A stretch of 64,000 nucleotides of DNA from Streptomyces lydicus (GTDB taxonomy: Bacteria > Actinomycetota > Actinomycetes > Streptomycetales > Streptomycetaceae). Every line of letters starts with the position of its first letter. Position 1 is the stretch's first letter. A program made the translations under genes and the position numbers. The stretch lies in contig NZ_RDTE01000003.1 of the NCBI RefSeq assembly GCF_004125265.1, positions 7,688,001 to 7,752,000 on the forward strand, given 5' to 3'. This document shows, piece by piece, positions 27,494 to 35,672 of this stretch. The notes beneath the pieces were generated by a model. That model had not been told where the DNA came from and made no database searches. It saw nothing but the letters and a program-made list of their open reading frames with translations.

Positions 27494-28264
27494 TCAGTTC
27501 CGCCCGGCGGTCCGCTCCAGGTGTCCCCGCAGCGCCCGCGCCGTCAGATCGCGGTCCTCGCCCACGACGAAGGCCCGGACGCCGTCGGCGCGCCACTCGG
27601 CGCGGCGCTCCGGCGTGGTGGACATGGCGCAGAAGGGCACCTCGTGACGGGCGCAGGCGCCGCGGAGGCTCTGGACCGCTTCCCGGACGCGGGGGTGCCG
27701 GACCTGCCAGGGCACCCCGTAGGACTGGGAGAGATCGCCGGGTCCCGGCAGGACCAGGTCGACGCCGCCGGGGGAGAGGATGTCGTCGATCGCCTCGACC
27801 CCCTCGGCGTCCTCGATGAGCGCCACGATCATGATCTCCTCGTTGGCCCGGCGGAGGTAATCGGCCGGGTCGATGCGGCCGAAGCCGGGGCCGCGGCCGC
27901 CGTTGAGGGAGCGCATGCCCTCGGGTGCGTAGCGGGCGGCGCGGATCGTGGCGTCGATGTCCGCGCGCTCCCGGACGTGCGGGACGACGATGCCCATCGC
28001 CCCGGCGTCCAAGGCGCGCAGCACCGCGCCGGGATCGGCCTCGGGGACCCGGACGAAGGGGGTGAGCCCGCTCGTCTCGGCGGCCCTGATGAGGTTTTCC
28101 AGCCGCTGTGGGTCGACGAGCGTGTGCTCGGTGTCCAGGATGACGAAGTCGTAGCCGGCGCAGCCGATCATCTCGACCATGGTGGGCTCGGGCAGCGTGC
28201 TGAACAGCCCGTACGCCTCCTCGCCCGCGGCGAGTCTGCGCCGGACCTCGTTGGCGCGGAGCAC
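27494..28264 (-). CDS. HpcH/HpaI-family aldolase, candidate SbnG-like citrate synthase
   Basis: A 256-aa class II (metal) aldolase of the HpcH/HpaI family. Visible active-site marks are TEH after VILD (about 44-47), an Arg in FVRVPEADPG, the metal ligand Glu in ALIEDAEGVE and metal ligand Asp in GPGDLSQSYG. The usual reaction is reversible aldol joining of pyruvate to an aldehyde. A relative, SbnG of staphyloferrin B clusters, instead makes citrate from oxaloacetate and acetyl-CoA. The GTG directly follows the decarboxylase stop (TGAGTG) behind GGGGAGG, so it is the last gene of the siderophore operon. Because the neighbouring NIS synthetases use citrate, a citrate synthase role is the best inference. 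A degradative aldolase remains possible. Confidence 0.8.
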   Translation of the reverse strand: MLRANEVRRRLAAGEEAYGLFSTLPEPTMVEMIGCAGYDFVILDTEHTLVDPQRLENLIRAAETSGLTPFVRVPEADPGAVLRALDAGAMGIVVPHVRERADIDATIRAARYAPEGMRSLNGGRGPGFGRIDPADYLRRANEEIMIVALIEDAEGVEAIDDILSPGGVDLVLPGPGDLSQSYGVPWQVRHPRVREAVQSLRGACARHEVPFCAMSTTPERRAEWRADGVRAFVVGEDRDLTARALRGHLERTAGRN

Positions 28265-29512
28265 TCAGACCTCCCCGGCCGCAGCGGGCCCGCCGGCACC
28301 GAGGAAGTGGAAGCCGGGGCGCGGGTGCATCAGGAAGTCGTGGTGCGAGATGTTCCAGGCGTACGCCCCGGCCACCCCGAACACCACCCGGTCACCGGCC
28401 CGCAGCCCCGGCGCCGGGACGTTGCGGGCGAGGACGTCCTTGGGGGTGCACAGCTGCCCGGTGACGGAGACCCGGTCGCCCTGCGCCGCCGACCGCGGCC
28501 AGGGGTGCGGCCAGGGCGCGTCGGACGGCAGGACCGTGCAGGGCTGGTCGTGGCCCTTGGTCGCCGGGGTGCGCAGATGGTGGGTGCCGCCGCGGACCAC
28601 GGCGAACTCCTCGCCGTGGCTGTGCTTCACATCCAGCACCTCGGTGGCGTACCAGCCGCAGTACGCGGTCAGTGCACGTCCGGGCTCGATGCGCAGGGTG
28701 AAGCCGGGGTGGGCGTCGGCGAGCCGCGCCAGGCCGGCGCCGTACGCCGCCCAGTCGAACCGGCGCTCCGGCGCGGCGTAGTCGACGGCCATGCCGCCGC
28801 CGATGGTCACCTCGGAGAGCGGTATCCGGTGGTGTGCGGCCAGGGCGGCGGCCCACTTCACGATGGCCTGGGACACCGCGAGCTGCTCGGGTGCCTCCAG
28901 GCCGCTGGCCAGGTGGGCGTGGATACCGCGGAGTTCGAGCTGCGGGTAGGTGCTGTCCGTGAGCAGGGTGACGACCTCACCGGCCTGGTCGGGGTCCAGC
29001 CCGAAGGGGGTGGGGCGGCCGCCCATGGCGAGCGAACTGCCGTCCAGGGAGCCGTCGTCGACCGGGAGGTTGAACCGGGCCAGCACCGCGATCCGGCGCT
29101 GCGGCGCGAGGCGGGCGGCCAGGCTCGCGAGCATGTGGAGCTCGTAGACGCTCTCCACGTGGAAGCGTTCCACACCCAGCTCCAGGGCCTGGGCGACCTC
29201 GGCGGGCGTCTTGCCCGGTCCGCCGAAGGCGAGCGGCGCGTCCGGCACGGCCTTGCCGACGTGCGCCAGCTCGCCGCCCGAGGAGACCTCGTAGCCGTCC
29301 ACGTACGGGCGCAGCGCCGCCAGGATCTCCGGCTCCGGGTTGGCCTTGGCCGCGTAGTACAGCTCGACGCGCTCGGGCAGCGCGGCCCGGACTTCGGCCA
29401 GATGCGCGCGCAGCGCCGTCAGGTCGTAGAGGTAGGCGGGCAGTTCCCCGGGCGCGAGGGCCAGGGCGCGGTCGCGGACGCCCGGGGTGAGGGCGGGGGC
29501 GGGAGTGGTCAT
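28265..29512 (-). CDS. PLP-dependent decarboxylase of siderophore pathway (PvsE/SbnH-like)
   Basis: A 415-aa fold-type III decarboxylase (DAP/ornithine decarboxylase family). K56 in YYAAKANPE should bind PLP; other marks are DGYEVSSGGELAHVGKA, FGGPGKTPAEVAQAL, IHAHLASGLEAPEQ, GGGMAVDY, EPGRALTAY and the C-terminal GQLCTPKDVLARN, where C and D complete the partner active site. In vibrioferrin operons PvsE decarboxylates an amino acid (serine-derived) to give ethanolamine; in staphyloferrin B SbnH makes 1,2-diaminoethane. The ATG overlaps the stop of the preceding NIS synthetase (ATGA). The substrate cannot be read from sequence, and this is the key unknown for the product. Confidence 0.88.
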   Translation of the reverse strand: MTTPAPALTPGVRDRALALAPGELPAYLYDLTALRAHLAEVRAALPERVELYYAAKANPEPEILAALRPYVDGYEVSSGGELAHVGKAVPDAPLAFGGPGKTPAEVAQALELGVERFHVESVYELHMLASLAARLAPQRRIAVLARFNLPVDDGSLDGSSLAMGGRPTPFGLDPDQAGEVVTLLTDSTYPQLELRGIHAHLASGLEAPEQLAVSQAIVKWAAALAAHHRIPLSEVTIGGGMAVDYAAPERRFDWAAYGAGLARLADAHPGFTLRIEPGRALTAYCGWYATEVLDVKHSHGEEFAVVRGGTHHLRTPATKGHDQPCTVLPSDAPWPHPWPRSAAQGDRVSVTGQLCTPKDVLARNVPAPGLRAGDRVVFGVAGAYAWNISHHDFLMHPRPGFHFLGAGGPAAAGEV

Positions 29513-31290
29513 CGGGCGCTCCAGGGGGTGGTGTCGTCGGTGCGCACGGCGCCCGACAGAACGGCCTCGGCCAGCGGCGAGGGCAGCAGGACATAGCCGG
29601 CCTCACGGTCGGCCTTGCGCTCCCAGCGGGTGAGCAGATTGGCCTTGGCGGGCAGCGGGACGCCGGCCAGCAGGGCGGCCAGCCGCGGCGGGCAGCCGTA
29701 CCGGTCCGCGTGGGTCTGCAGGGTGCGGCGGACCTGCGCCCACAGCTCCGTCTCGGTGTCCGGGTGCAGATCGGCGAGCGCGGCCAGCATCTCGGCGACA
29801 TGGTTGACCAGCAGGCAGTACACCACCCGGTCCCAGCCGCGCTGGGCGTCGTAGGTCATCGGCGCCGCGACCTGCTCGGGCAGCGATGCCAGCAGGCCGG
29901 CGTGGTGTTCGGGGACGAGCTTGGTGCCCTCCAGGTCGCGGAAGAGGACCTGCGCCGGCATCCCGTCGCCGTCGACGCAGACCAGCACGTTCTGCAGATG
30001 CGGCTCCAGCACCAGGCCGTGGTCGAAGTAGGCGGCGAGCACCGGCGGCACCAGCAGGTTGAGGTAGGCGGCCCACCACTCCAGCGCGGCCTGCGGGGCG
30101 GCGCCGTCCAGGAGGCGGGAGATGTGCGCGTCGCTGGTGGGGTACTCGTCGGCGACCGCGCCCGCCAGCAGCGGGGTGGTGCCCGGCAGCAGCCGCTGGG
30201 ACAGGCCCTCGCGGACGATGACGCCGAAGCCCTCCAGCAGCTCGGTGTCCGGGCGGCCGTCCGCGCCGGGCAGCGCGAGGCTGCGGTAGGCGGGCTCCCT
30301 GAGCACCGCGGCGCCGGGGAACCGGGTGGCGAGATCGGTCAGCGCGGGCGCCAGCAGCCGGGTGAGGGCCACCGCCCCGGACAGCTCGTAACTGGCGTTC
30401 TTCCGGAGGCAGTTGGTGATCCGGACGTTCAGGCTGAACTTCAGGAAGGTGTCGCCGTCGTAGAGCGTGCGCACCGACGCGGTGGCGGCGAACGGCGTCT
30501 CGCTGCTGCCCAGGACGCGGATGTCGTCGTGCTCCAGCGCCTCGGCCAGGCCCGCGTGGTCGCGCAGCAGCTCGTACTGCCAGGGGTGGACGGGCAGCAG
30601 CCGGTAGCCGTCGGGGACATCGGCGTGCAGCGCGTCCAGCGGGGCGGTGGCGCCGTCGCCGGAGCCCTCCTCGGCGATCAGCTCCTCGCGCACGGCGAGC
30701 AGCAGCAGCGGGAAGACCGCCCCGGTCTCGGGGGCGTAGGACTGCCAGGCGGTGGGGTCGCCGGTGCGGGCCTTGGGGGTCGGGTGGAAGCGGTGGCCCA
30801 GGAGCAGCGACTGCTCGGAGGCGACGTAGGCGGCCTGCCAGTCGTCCGCACCGGCTGCCGGGGCGGCCGGGTCCTGCTCCGTACGGGCCGCCAGCGCGGC
30901 CGAGACGGCCTGGTGGCTGGAGGCGATCTGGTCCAGGAACTCCTCGTTGTCGACGCCGGTGCGCAGGGACAGCTCGGCGTGCACGTACTCGGCCAGCCGG
31001 CGCCAGCCGACCTCGGCCCAGCCGTCGGCGGTCTGCTCGGACACCGGTCCGGTGAACCGGTGCGCGCCGAGCAGCGAGGTACGGCGCAGCGCGACCCGCA
31101 GCAGCACTCCGCGGCGCGGCAGCCGCAGCAGCAGCCGGCCGTGGTCGACGGCGGTCTGGTGCTCGGGTCCGGACACCTCCCGCAGCAGGCAGTTGAGCAG
31201 GGTGTGCGCGACGGCCTGGTCCGCGGTGGGCAGCGCGGCGGGGGCGGCGCAGTCCGCGGCGGGGGCGGGCGAATTGGTCAGCGAGGGCAT
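29509..31290 (-). CDS. IucA/IucC NIS siderophore synthetase (PvsD-like)
   Basis: A 593-aa NRPS-independent siderophore synthetase, which uses ATP to make an acyl-adenylate of a carboxylate such as citrate and joins it to an amine or alcohol. Family motifs: LLLGHRFHPTPKARTG (about 175), LPVHPWQYELL, SSETPFAATASVRTL, LKFSLNVRITNCLRKN, and the C-terminal LVLEPHLQNVLVCVD with FRDLEGTKLVPE. The ATG at 31290 has AGGAG upstream and overlaps the MFS gene stop. It corresponds to the fourth gene in the vibrioferrin order. It differs from the other synthetase (32573-34393) in nearly all residues outside the motifs, so it is not a recent duplicate. Confidence 0.9.
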   Translation of the reverse strand: MPSLTNSPAPAADCAAPAALPTADQAVAHTLLNCLLREVSGPEHQTAVDHGRLLLRLPRRGVLLRVALRRTSLLGAHRFTGPVSEQTADGWAEVGWRRLAEYVHAELSLRTGVDNEEFLDQIASSHQAVSAALAARTEQDPAAPAAGADDWQAAYVASEQSLLLGHRFHPTPKARTGDPTAWQSYAPETGAVFPLLLLAVREELIAEEGSGDGATAPLDALHADVPDGYRLLPVHPWQYELLRDHAGLAEALEHDDIRVLGSSETPFAATASVRTLYDGDTFLKFSLNVRITNCLRKNASYELSGAVALTRLLAPALTDLATRFPGAAVLREPAYRSLALPGADGRPDTELLEGFGVIVREGLSQRLLPGTTPLLAGAVADEYPTSDAHISRLLDGAAPQAALEWWAAYLNLLVPPVLAAYFDHGLVLEPHLQNVLVCVDGDGMPAQVLFRDLEGTKLVPEHHAGLLASLPEQVAAPMTYDAQRGWDRVVYCLLVNHVAEMLAALADLHPDTETELWAQVRRTLQTHADRYGCPPRLAALLAGVPLPAKANLLTRWERKADREAGYVLLPSPLAEAVLSGAVRTDDTTPWSAR

Positions 31291-32576
31291 CACAGGCTCC
31301 TGCGGGTGCGGAGAGTACGGGGAAGGCGGGGGAGGACGGTCGCCACCACGGTGACCAGCGCTATCGCGGTGCCGGTCAGGACGGGCGCGGTGGGGCCGAA
31401 CCAGTCGTTGCCGGCCGCGGCGGCCACACCGGCGGCGACCGCGCCGGCCTTGGAGAAGAATTCGATCGAGCCGAACAGCCCGCCGGGGGCACGGCCCTTG
31501 GCGCAGTCGGCGGCCAGCACCGACATACACACCAGGCCCAGGGTGAGGCCGGCGCCGAGCACCAGACGCACCGCGACGAAGGCGGTGAGCGAGTGGGCGA
31601 TCCCGTGCCCGGCCAGGCCCAGCGCGATACAGCCGAAGCCGAGCGCTATGCCGGTCCGGGGGCGGCTGCGGAAGAGCGAGTGCACCGGGATCGCGGCGAC
31701 CAGGTAGCACATGTGAGGGAGGGCGAAGAGGACACCGGACACCATCGGTCCGGTGCCGGGTATCCGCTCCTTGATGAGGGAGATCAGGTACGGGAAGGAG
31801 ATGACGGTGGAGAAGACGAAGGCGAACTCGATCGCGTACAGGGCCCGCAGGGAAGCGGCCGGGGCGCGCCCCGACGGCTCGGCCGCGGCCTCGACCACCG
31901 GCGTTCCGTCCGCCTCGGTCTCCGCGGTGGTGGCCTGCGGCGGCGCGGACCGGGACCGCGGCGGCTCCGGCAGCGCCGCCAGCATCACGGCGGCGGCCAG
32001 CGGCAGCACGGCCAGCAGCGCGTACTGGCGGTGCGGCGAGAGCCACGGCGTCAGCGAGCCGACCACGATCGGGGCGCACACCAGCGCCGCGCGGGCGCTG
32101 CCCTGCATCAGCGTCAGCGCCCGGGACAGCGCATGGCCCTCCAGCGCCGCTCCCAGATAGCCGTTGGAGGCGGCGAAGGTCCCGCCCAGTACGCCCTGGA
32201 TCACCAGGGCGGCGGCGAAGGTGCCGATCGAGTCGGCCCAGCCCGCCAGCAGGAACGCCGCGGCGAGCCCCAACTGCGCCCGCAGCAGCAGCCGTTTGCG
32301 GCCGAACCGGTCCGCGAGCCGCCCCCACAGCGGCGCGCCGATGGCGCCGAAGATGGTGGGCACGACGTAGAGCAGACCGGCCCAGCGGGCGGCGCCGTCG
32401 CCCAGCTCGGGCAGGATCTCGGTGAGGTACGGCGGCAGCCCCAGCGCGGCGAACGAGGCCACGAAGTAGCAGCCGGCCACGGCGAACACCTGGCGGCGGG
32501 CGAGCCCGGGGCTGACCTTCGTCTCGACGGCATGCGGTTCGACCCGTGCGGCGGTAGCGGTTTTCATCGGGCTCAT
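31290..32576 (-). CDS. MFS exporter of siderophore (PvsC-like)
   Basis: A 428-aa major facilitator superfamily protein with about 12 membrane helices in two halves separated by a Pro/Glu/Ala-rich loop (about 205-245). The signature GRLADRFGRKRLLLRAQLG follows helix 2. Other helices include VVPTIFGAIGAPLWG, FVFSTVISFPYLISLI and FVAVRLVLGAGLTLGLV. The start at ATG 32576 overlaps the stop of the upstream NIS gene (ATGA). An MFS pump between two NIS synthetases fits secretion of the finished siderophore (PvsC in Vibrio, SbnD in Staphylococcus). Confidence 0.87.
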   Translation of the reverse strand: MSPMKTATAARVEPHAVETKVSPGLARRQVFAVAGCYFVASFAALGLPPYLTEILPELGDGAARWAGLLYVVPTIFGAIGAPLWGRLADRFGRKRLLLRAQLGLAAAFLLAGWADSIGTFAAALVIQGVLGGTFAASNGYLGAALEGHALSRALTLMQGSARAALVCAPIVVGSLTPWLSPHRQYALLAVLPLAAAVMLAALPEPPRSRSAPPQATTAETEADGTPVVEAAAEPSGRAPAASLRALYAIEFAFVFSTVISFPYLISLIKERIPGTGPMVSGVLFALPHMCYLVAAIPVHSLFRSRPRTGIALGFGCIALGLAGHGIAHSLTAFVAVRLVLGAGLTLGLVCMSVLAADCAKGRAPGGLFGSIEFFSKAGAVAAGVAAAAGNDWFGPTAPVLTGTAIALVTVVATVLPRLPRTLRTRRSL

Positions 32577-34393
32577 CGGGACATCCCCGTCGGCAGCAGA
32601 TAGTTGGGGCCGGTGGTGTAGTGCTTGTTGATGTCGGCCGCGCCGGACCGCTCCTTGGACAGCAGGGTGCCCGCGCTGACCATCGCCTTGACCGGCAGCT
32701 CCGGGGCGTCCAGGACATGTGCGCGCAGCGCGGCGCCCGGCCCGCCCGGCGCGGTGCCCAGGCGTGCGACGGCCTCGGCGAGCCGGTCGCGGACCAGGCC
32801 CAGCAGCCGGTCGAGCGGCGCCCGTCCGTGCCGGGCCAGCCCGAAGGCGTAGGAGCCCGCGCACAGATGGAGGGTGATGGTGGTGAACAGGTCCAGCACC
32901 GGCCGGTCGTGGTCCGCGAAGATCCGCGGATCGGCGAAGTCCGCGGGGTCCGGGGCGTCCTCGCCCAAGGTCTCCCGCAGCCGTACGGCGTTGATGCGCG
33001 GCGCGTCGTTGTCCTTGAACAGCAGCCGCAGCCGGGCGCCGTGCGCCGCCTCGTCCAGGACCAGCGAGATGTTCTGCTGATGCGACTCCAGGCCGAAGCC
33101 GTAGCCGAACAGGGTGGTCTGCCAGTCGAAGAGCAGGGTGAGCACGGCGTCCAGCAGGGCCAGGGGATCACCGCCGTAGAAGCGGTCGGCGAGCTCGTCG
33201 ATCACCAGTCGTCCGCCGGGCGCCCGGCCCAGCAGCGCGGCCATCGGCACCACGGCGCTGCTGTCCAGCCCGGCCGGGTAGCGCCGGCACAGCACGGCCA
33301 GCAGCTCATGGCCGGCGTGTGCGTAGACCGTCTCGTCGGCCTGCAGGATCGATTCAGCGAACCGTGGTTCGCGGGCGATCACCTTGTCCAGCAGCCGCTG
33401 GCCCTCGGCGCCGTCGATGAGCGTACGGGGCTTGATGGTGCGCCGGTTGCGCAGCCCCAGCGTCGCGGTGGCCAGCGGCAGCTTCAGATGCAGCCGGGGG
33501 TCGGCGTCCACCGCCACGGTCCGCATCGACAGGGTCGGCACCGCCCGGAGCAGGGCGCGCCCGGACAGCACCGCCTCGCCCTCCAGCCCCGTCTCGCGCA
33601 GCGCCTCGTCCAGCGGGCCGCCGAGCGTCAGCGGGTGGACGGGCAGCGCGAGATGGCTGTCGTCGAGGTGCGGCAGCTCCAGCTCGGCCGGCGTCGGCCA
33701 GCAGCCGGGCAGCGCCGCGGTGCCGCCCGCGACGGTCATCGCGGAGCGCGGTACGGCCAGCCAGCGCAGCGGGAATTCCGGGTGGAACTCGGGGGCGTAG
33801 GACCGCAGGTGGTCCTCGTCCAGGCCGGAGCGGCCCCGCGAGGTCGGGTAGACGGGGTGGTCGAGGCGCGCGGCGAGGGTGTCGTAGGCCAGGCCGCCGT
33901 CCACTCCCTGCCAGGCACCGGCCGAGGGGCCATGGCGCTCGGTCAGCAGCTGGTCGACCTCGTCCCGGGTGCGGGTGTGCAGCCGCATCGTCTCCAGGGT
34001 CTGCCGGCACTCCTCGGCGAAGGCGTCGAAGCCGGGACGGTCGGCCGGGCCGGCGAGCGCACGCAGCGCGGTGAGGGCGGCGTCGAGCGAGGTGAGCCGG
34101 GCGCCGTCGGATTCGCGGACCAGCAGCGGCAGCCGGGCCGCCCAGGTGCTCTGGTAACCGTCCGCGCCCAGCGGCAGCAGCAGGGCGCCGGCGTCCGGGC
34201 CGGCGGGCAGCCGCAGCCAGGGGCCGTCCGGCCGCTCCAGCAGCGTGCCGCGGGTGCGCAGACCCACCACGTCCTCGCGCAGCAGCGCGCTCAGCACCCG
34301 CAGCAGCAGTTCGGACTCCTCGGCCGCGCCGGCCGTCTCCTGCCCGGCCGGAGCGGCGGTGAGGCCGGCCATGAGGTCGGGGGAGACGGTCAT
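32573..34393 (-). CDS. IucA/IucC NIS siderophore synthetase (PvsB-like)
   Basis: A 606-aa NIS synthetase. Motifs: ARLDHPVYPTSRGRSGLDE (the ATP/carboxylate loop, about 177-195), LALPVHPLTLGGPLDEAL, a basic LGLRNRRTIKPRTLIDG in place of the usual N-rich loop, GYGFGLESHQQNISLVLD and LLFKDNDAPRINAVRLRE in the C-terminal FhuF-like region. The ATG overlaps the upstream ATP-grasp gene stop, and its own stop overlaps the MFS start: tight coupling. By place in the operon it equals PvsB of vibrioferrin. The two NIS enzymes plus the ATP-grasp ligase give three amide/ester-forming steps. Confidence 0.9.
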   Translation of the reverse strand: MTVSPDLMAGLTAAPAGQETAGAAEESELLLRVLSALLREDVVGLRTRGTLLERPDGPWLRLPAGPDAGALLLPLGADGYQSTWAARLPLLVRESDGARLTSLDAALTALRALAGPADRPGFDAFAEECRQTLETMRLHTRTRDEVDQLLTERHGPSAGAWQGVDGGLAYDTLAARLDHPVYPTSRGRSGLDEDHLRSYAPEFHPEFPLRWLAVPRSAMTVAGGTAALPGCWPTPAELELPHLDDSHLALPVHPLTLGGPLDEALRETGLEGEAVLSGRALLRAVPTLSMRTVAVDADPRLHLKLPLATATLGLRNRRTIKPRTLIDGAEGQRLLDKVIAREPRFAESILQADETVYAHAGHELLAVLCRRYPAGLDSSAVVPMAALLGRAPGGRLVIDELADRFYGGDPLALLDAVLTLLFDWQTTLFGYGFGLESHQQNISLVLDEAAHGARLRLLFKDNDAPRINAVRLRETLGEDAPDPADFADPRIFADHDRPVLDLFTTITLHLCAGSYAFGLARHGRAPLDRLLGLVRDRLAEAVARLGTAPGGPGAALRAHVLDAPELPVKAMVSAGTLLSKERSGAADINKHYTTGPNYLLPTGMSR

Positions 34394-35580
34394 GACGAGA
34401 TCTCCCAGCGCTCAGCGGCGAAGAAGCCCTTCGCGGCCCGGTCCAGGGCGCCGGGGTCGGTGCCGGTGGCCCGCAGGACGCCGAGGTAGTCGCGGTTGGT
34501 GCGGTAGTGCGGGTGCTCGGTGCCGACCGCGCGCAGCGGCCGGTAGGCCAGCTGTACGCCGTCCGTCTCGCGGTCCGTGGCGGCGGGCGCGGCGGTGAGC
34601 GTCCCGGCCCGGTCGGCGAGGGCGTACTCCACCCGGCCCGCGCCGTCCTGCCGGGCACCGAGATCGGCGGGCAGCGGCTCGCCGAGATGGGTGCGCAGGA
34701 CGTGCTCGAACAGCTCGATGCCCAGGACCCGGGCGAGCAGCAGATCGCACTGGTCGCCGATGACGCGGTAGTTCACCTCGATGAGCCGCGCCCGGCCCTC
34801 GTGCACCACGAACTCGGTGTGGCAGGCGCCGAACCCGACGCCCAGCGCGTCGAGTTGGGCCAGCACCTGGGCGGCGACCGGCTCCGGGTGGGCGGCGACG
34901 AAATCGTGCCGCTCCTCGATGAAGGACGGCGGCGCGGAGAGGGTGGTGTGGAAACCGCCCAGGACGTGGCGCAGCCGGCCGTCACCGAGGGTTTCCAGCG
35001 TGTACAGCTCGCCGGCCAGGAACTCCTCGGCGACCAGCGCCGCCTCCGGGCGCCGGGCCTGTATCTCCTTGGCGCGCGCCACCAGTTCCTCGGGACTGTC
35101 GGCCCCCCTCACGTCCTCGCTGGCCACGCCCTCGCGGGGTTTGACGACACAGGGGTAGGGGAGCCCGGCGGCGGTGAGCGCCGAGGGGTCCTGCCCGGGG
35201 GCGAGCTCCACGGACCGCACGGTGTCGGTGCCGGACGCGGCGAGGTGGCGGCGCATCTCGGCCTTGTTCTTGGCGCGCAGCGTGGCCCGCCAGTCCTTGC
35301 CCGGCAGCCCGAAGTACTCGGCGGCCAGGGCCGCCTGGGTCTGCAGGTGGTCGCTGTTGGTGAAGACCGCGGCGGCCGGGTGGTGGGTGGCGATGCGGGT
35401 GATGACGGCACGGAAGTCACGGACGTCGCACTCCAGGACCTCTGCCCGGCAGCCGGTGCGCCGGTGTGCCTCGGGCTGGTCCGTCAGCAGCGTGACCTCG
35501 AGGCCGAGGCGGGCGGCGGCGGGGAGGAATCCCTCGGTGACCGAGTCGGTGGGGTTGAGAGCGAGCAGGTACATCCGCAT
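34390..35580 (-). CDS. ATP-grasp ligase of siderophore pathway (PvsA-like)
   Basis: A 396-aa ATP-grasp enzyme, first of the biosynthetic part of the operon. N-terminal Rossmann-like part (MRMYLLALNPTDSVTEGFLP). ATP-grasp core: AKNKAEMRRHLAASG, YPCVVKPREGVASEDV, ALVAEEFLAGELYTLE, and the metal-site ACHTEFVVHEGRARLIEVNYR with VIGDQCDLLLARV. ATP-grasp ligases form amide bonds via acyl phosphates; PvsA of vibrioferrin is of this class. The ATG at 35580 is preceded by AAGGG. The gap to the siderophore-binding protein gene is 92 bases with no clear promoter, so the operon probably continues. The joined amine is not predictable from sequence (alanine in vibrioferrin). Confidence 0.87.
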   Translation of the reverse strand: MRMYLLALNPTDSVTEGFLPAAARLGLEVTLLTDQPEAHRRTGCRAEVLECDVRDFRAVITRIATHHPAAAVFTNSDHLQTQAALAAEYFGLPGKDWRATLRAKNKAEMRRHLAASGTDTVRSVELAPGQDPSALTAAGLPYPCVVKPREGVASEDVRGADSPEELVARAKEIQARRPEAALVAEEFLAGELYTLETLGDGRLRHVLGGFHTTLSAPPSFIEERHDFVAAHPEPVAAQVLAQLDALGVGFGACHTEFVVHEGRARLIEVNYRVIGDQCDLLLARVLGIELFEHVLRTHLGEPLPADLGARQDGAGRVEYALADRAGTLTAAPAATDRETDGVQLAYRPLRAVGTEHPHYRTNRDYLGVLRATGTDPGALDRAAKGFFAAERWEISS

Positions 35581-35672
35581 GGGCGGGGCCCTTCAGGTTC
35601 AAGGGTGGTGCGGGGGACGTCGAGGACGGGGACGGGCCGTGGGGACGGCGGCCCACCCCCGTTGCGGGCGGG

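Noticed and set aside
26150-29596. A 1148-codon open frame on the plus strand
   Set aside because: It is antisense to the reductase, aldolase and decarboxylase genes, which have clear motifs. High GC keeps the opposite frame open; the translation has no domain.
28265-34393. Staphyloferrin B (sbn) locus proper
   Set aside because: The genes for L-Dap synthesis (sbnA, sbnB) and a third NIS synthetase are missing, while an ATP-grasp ligase is present; pvs order fits better.
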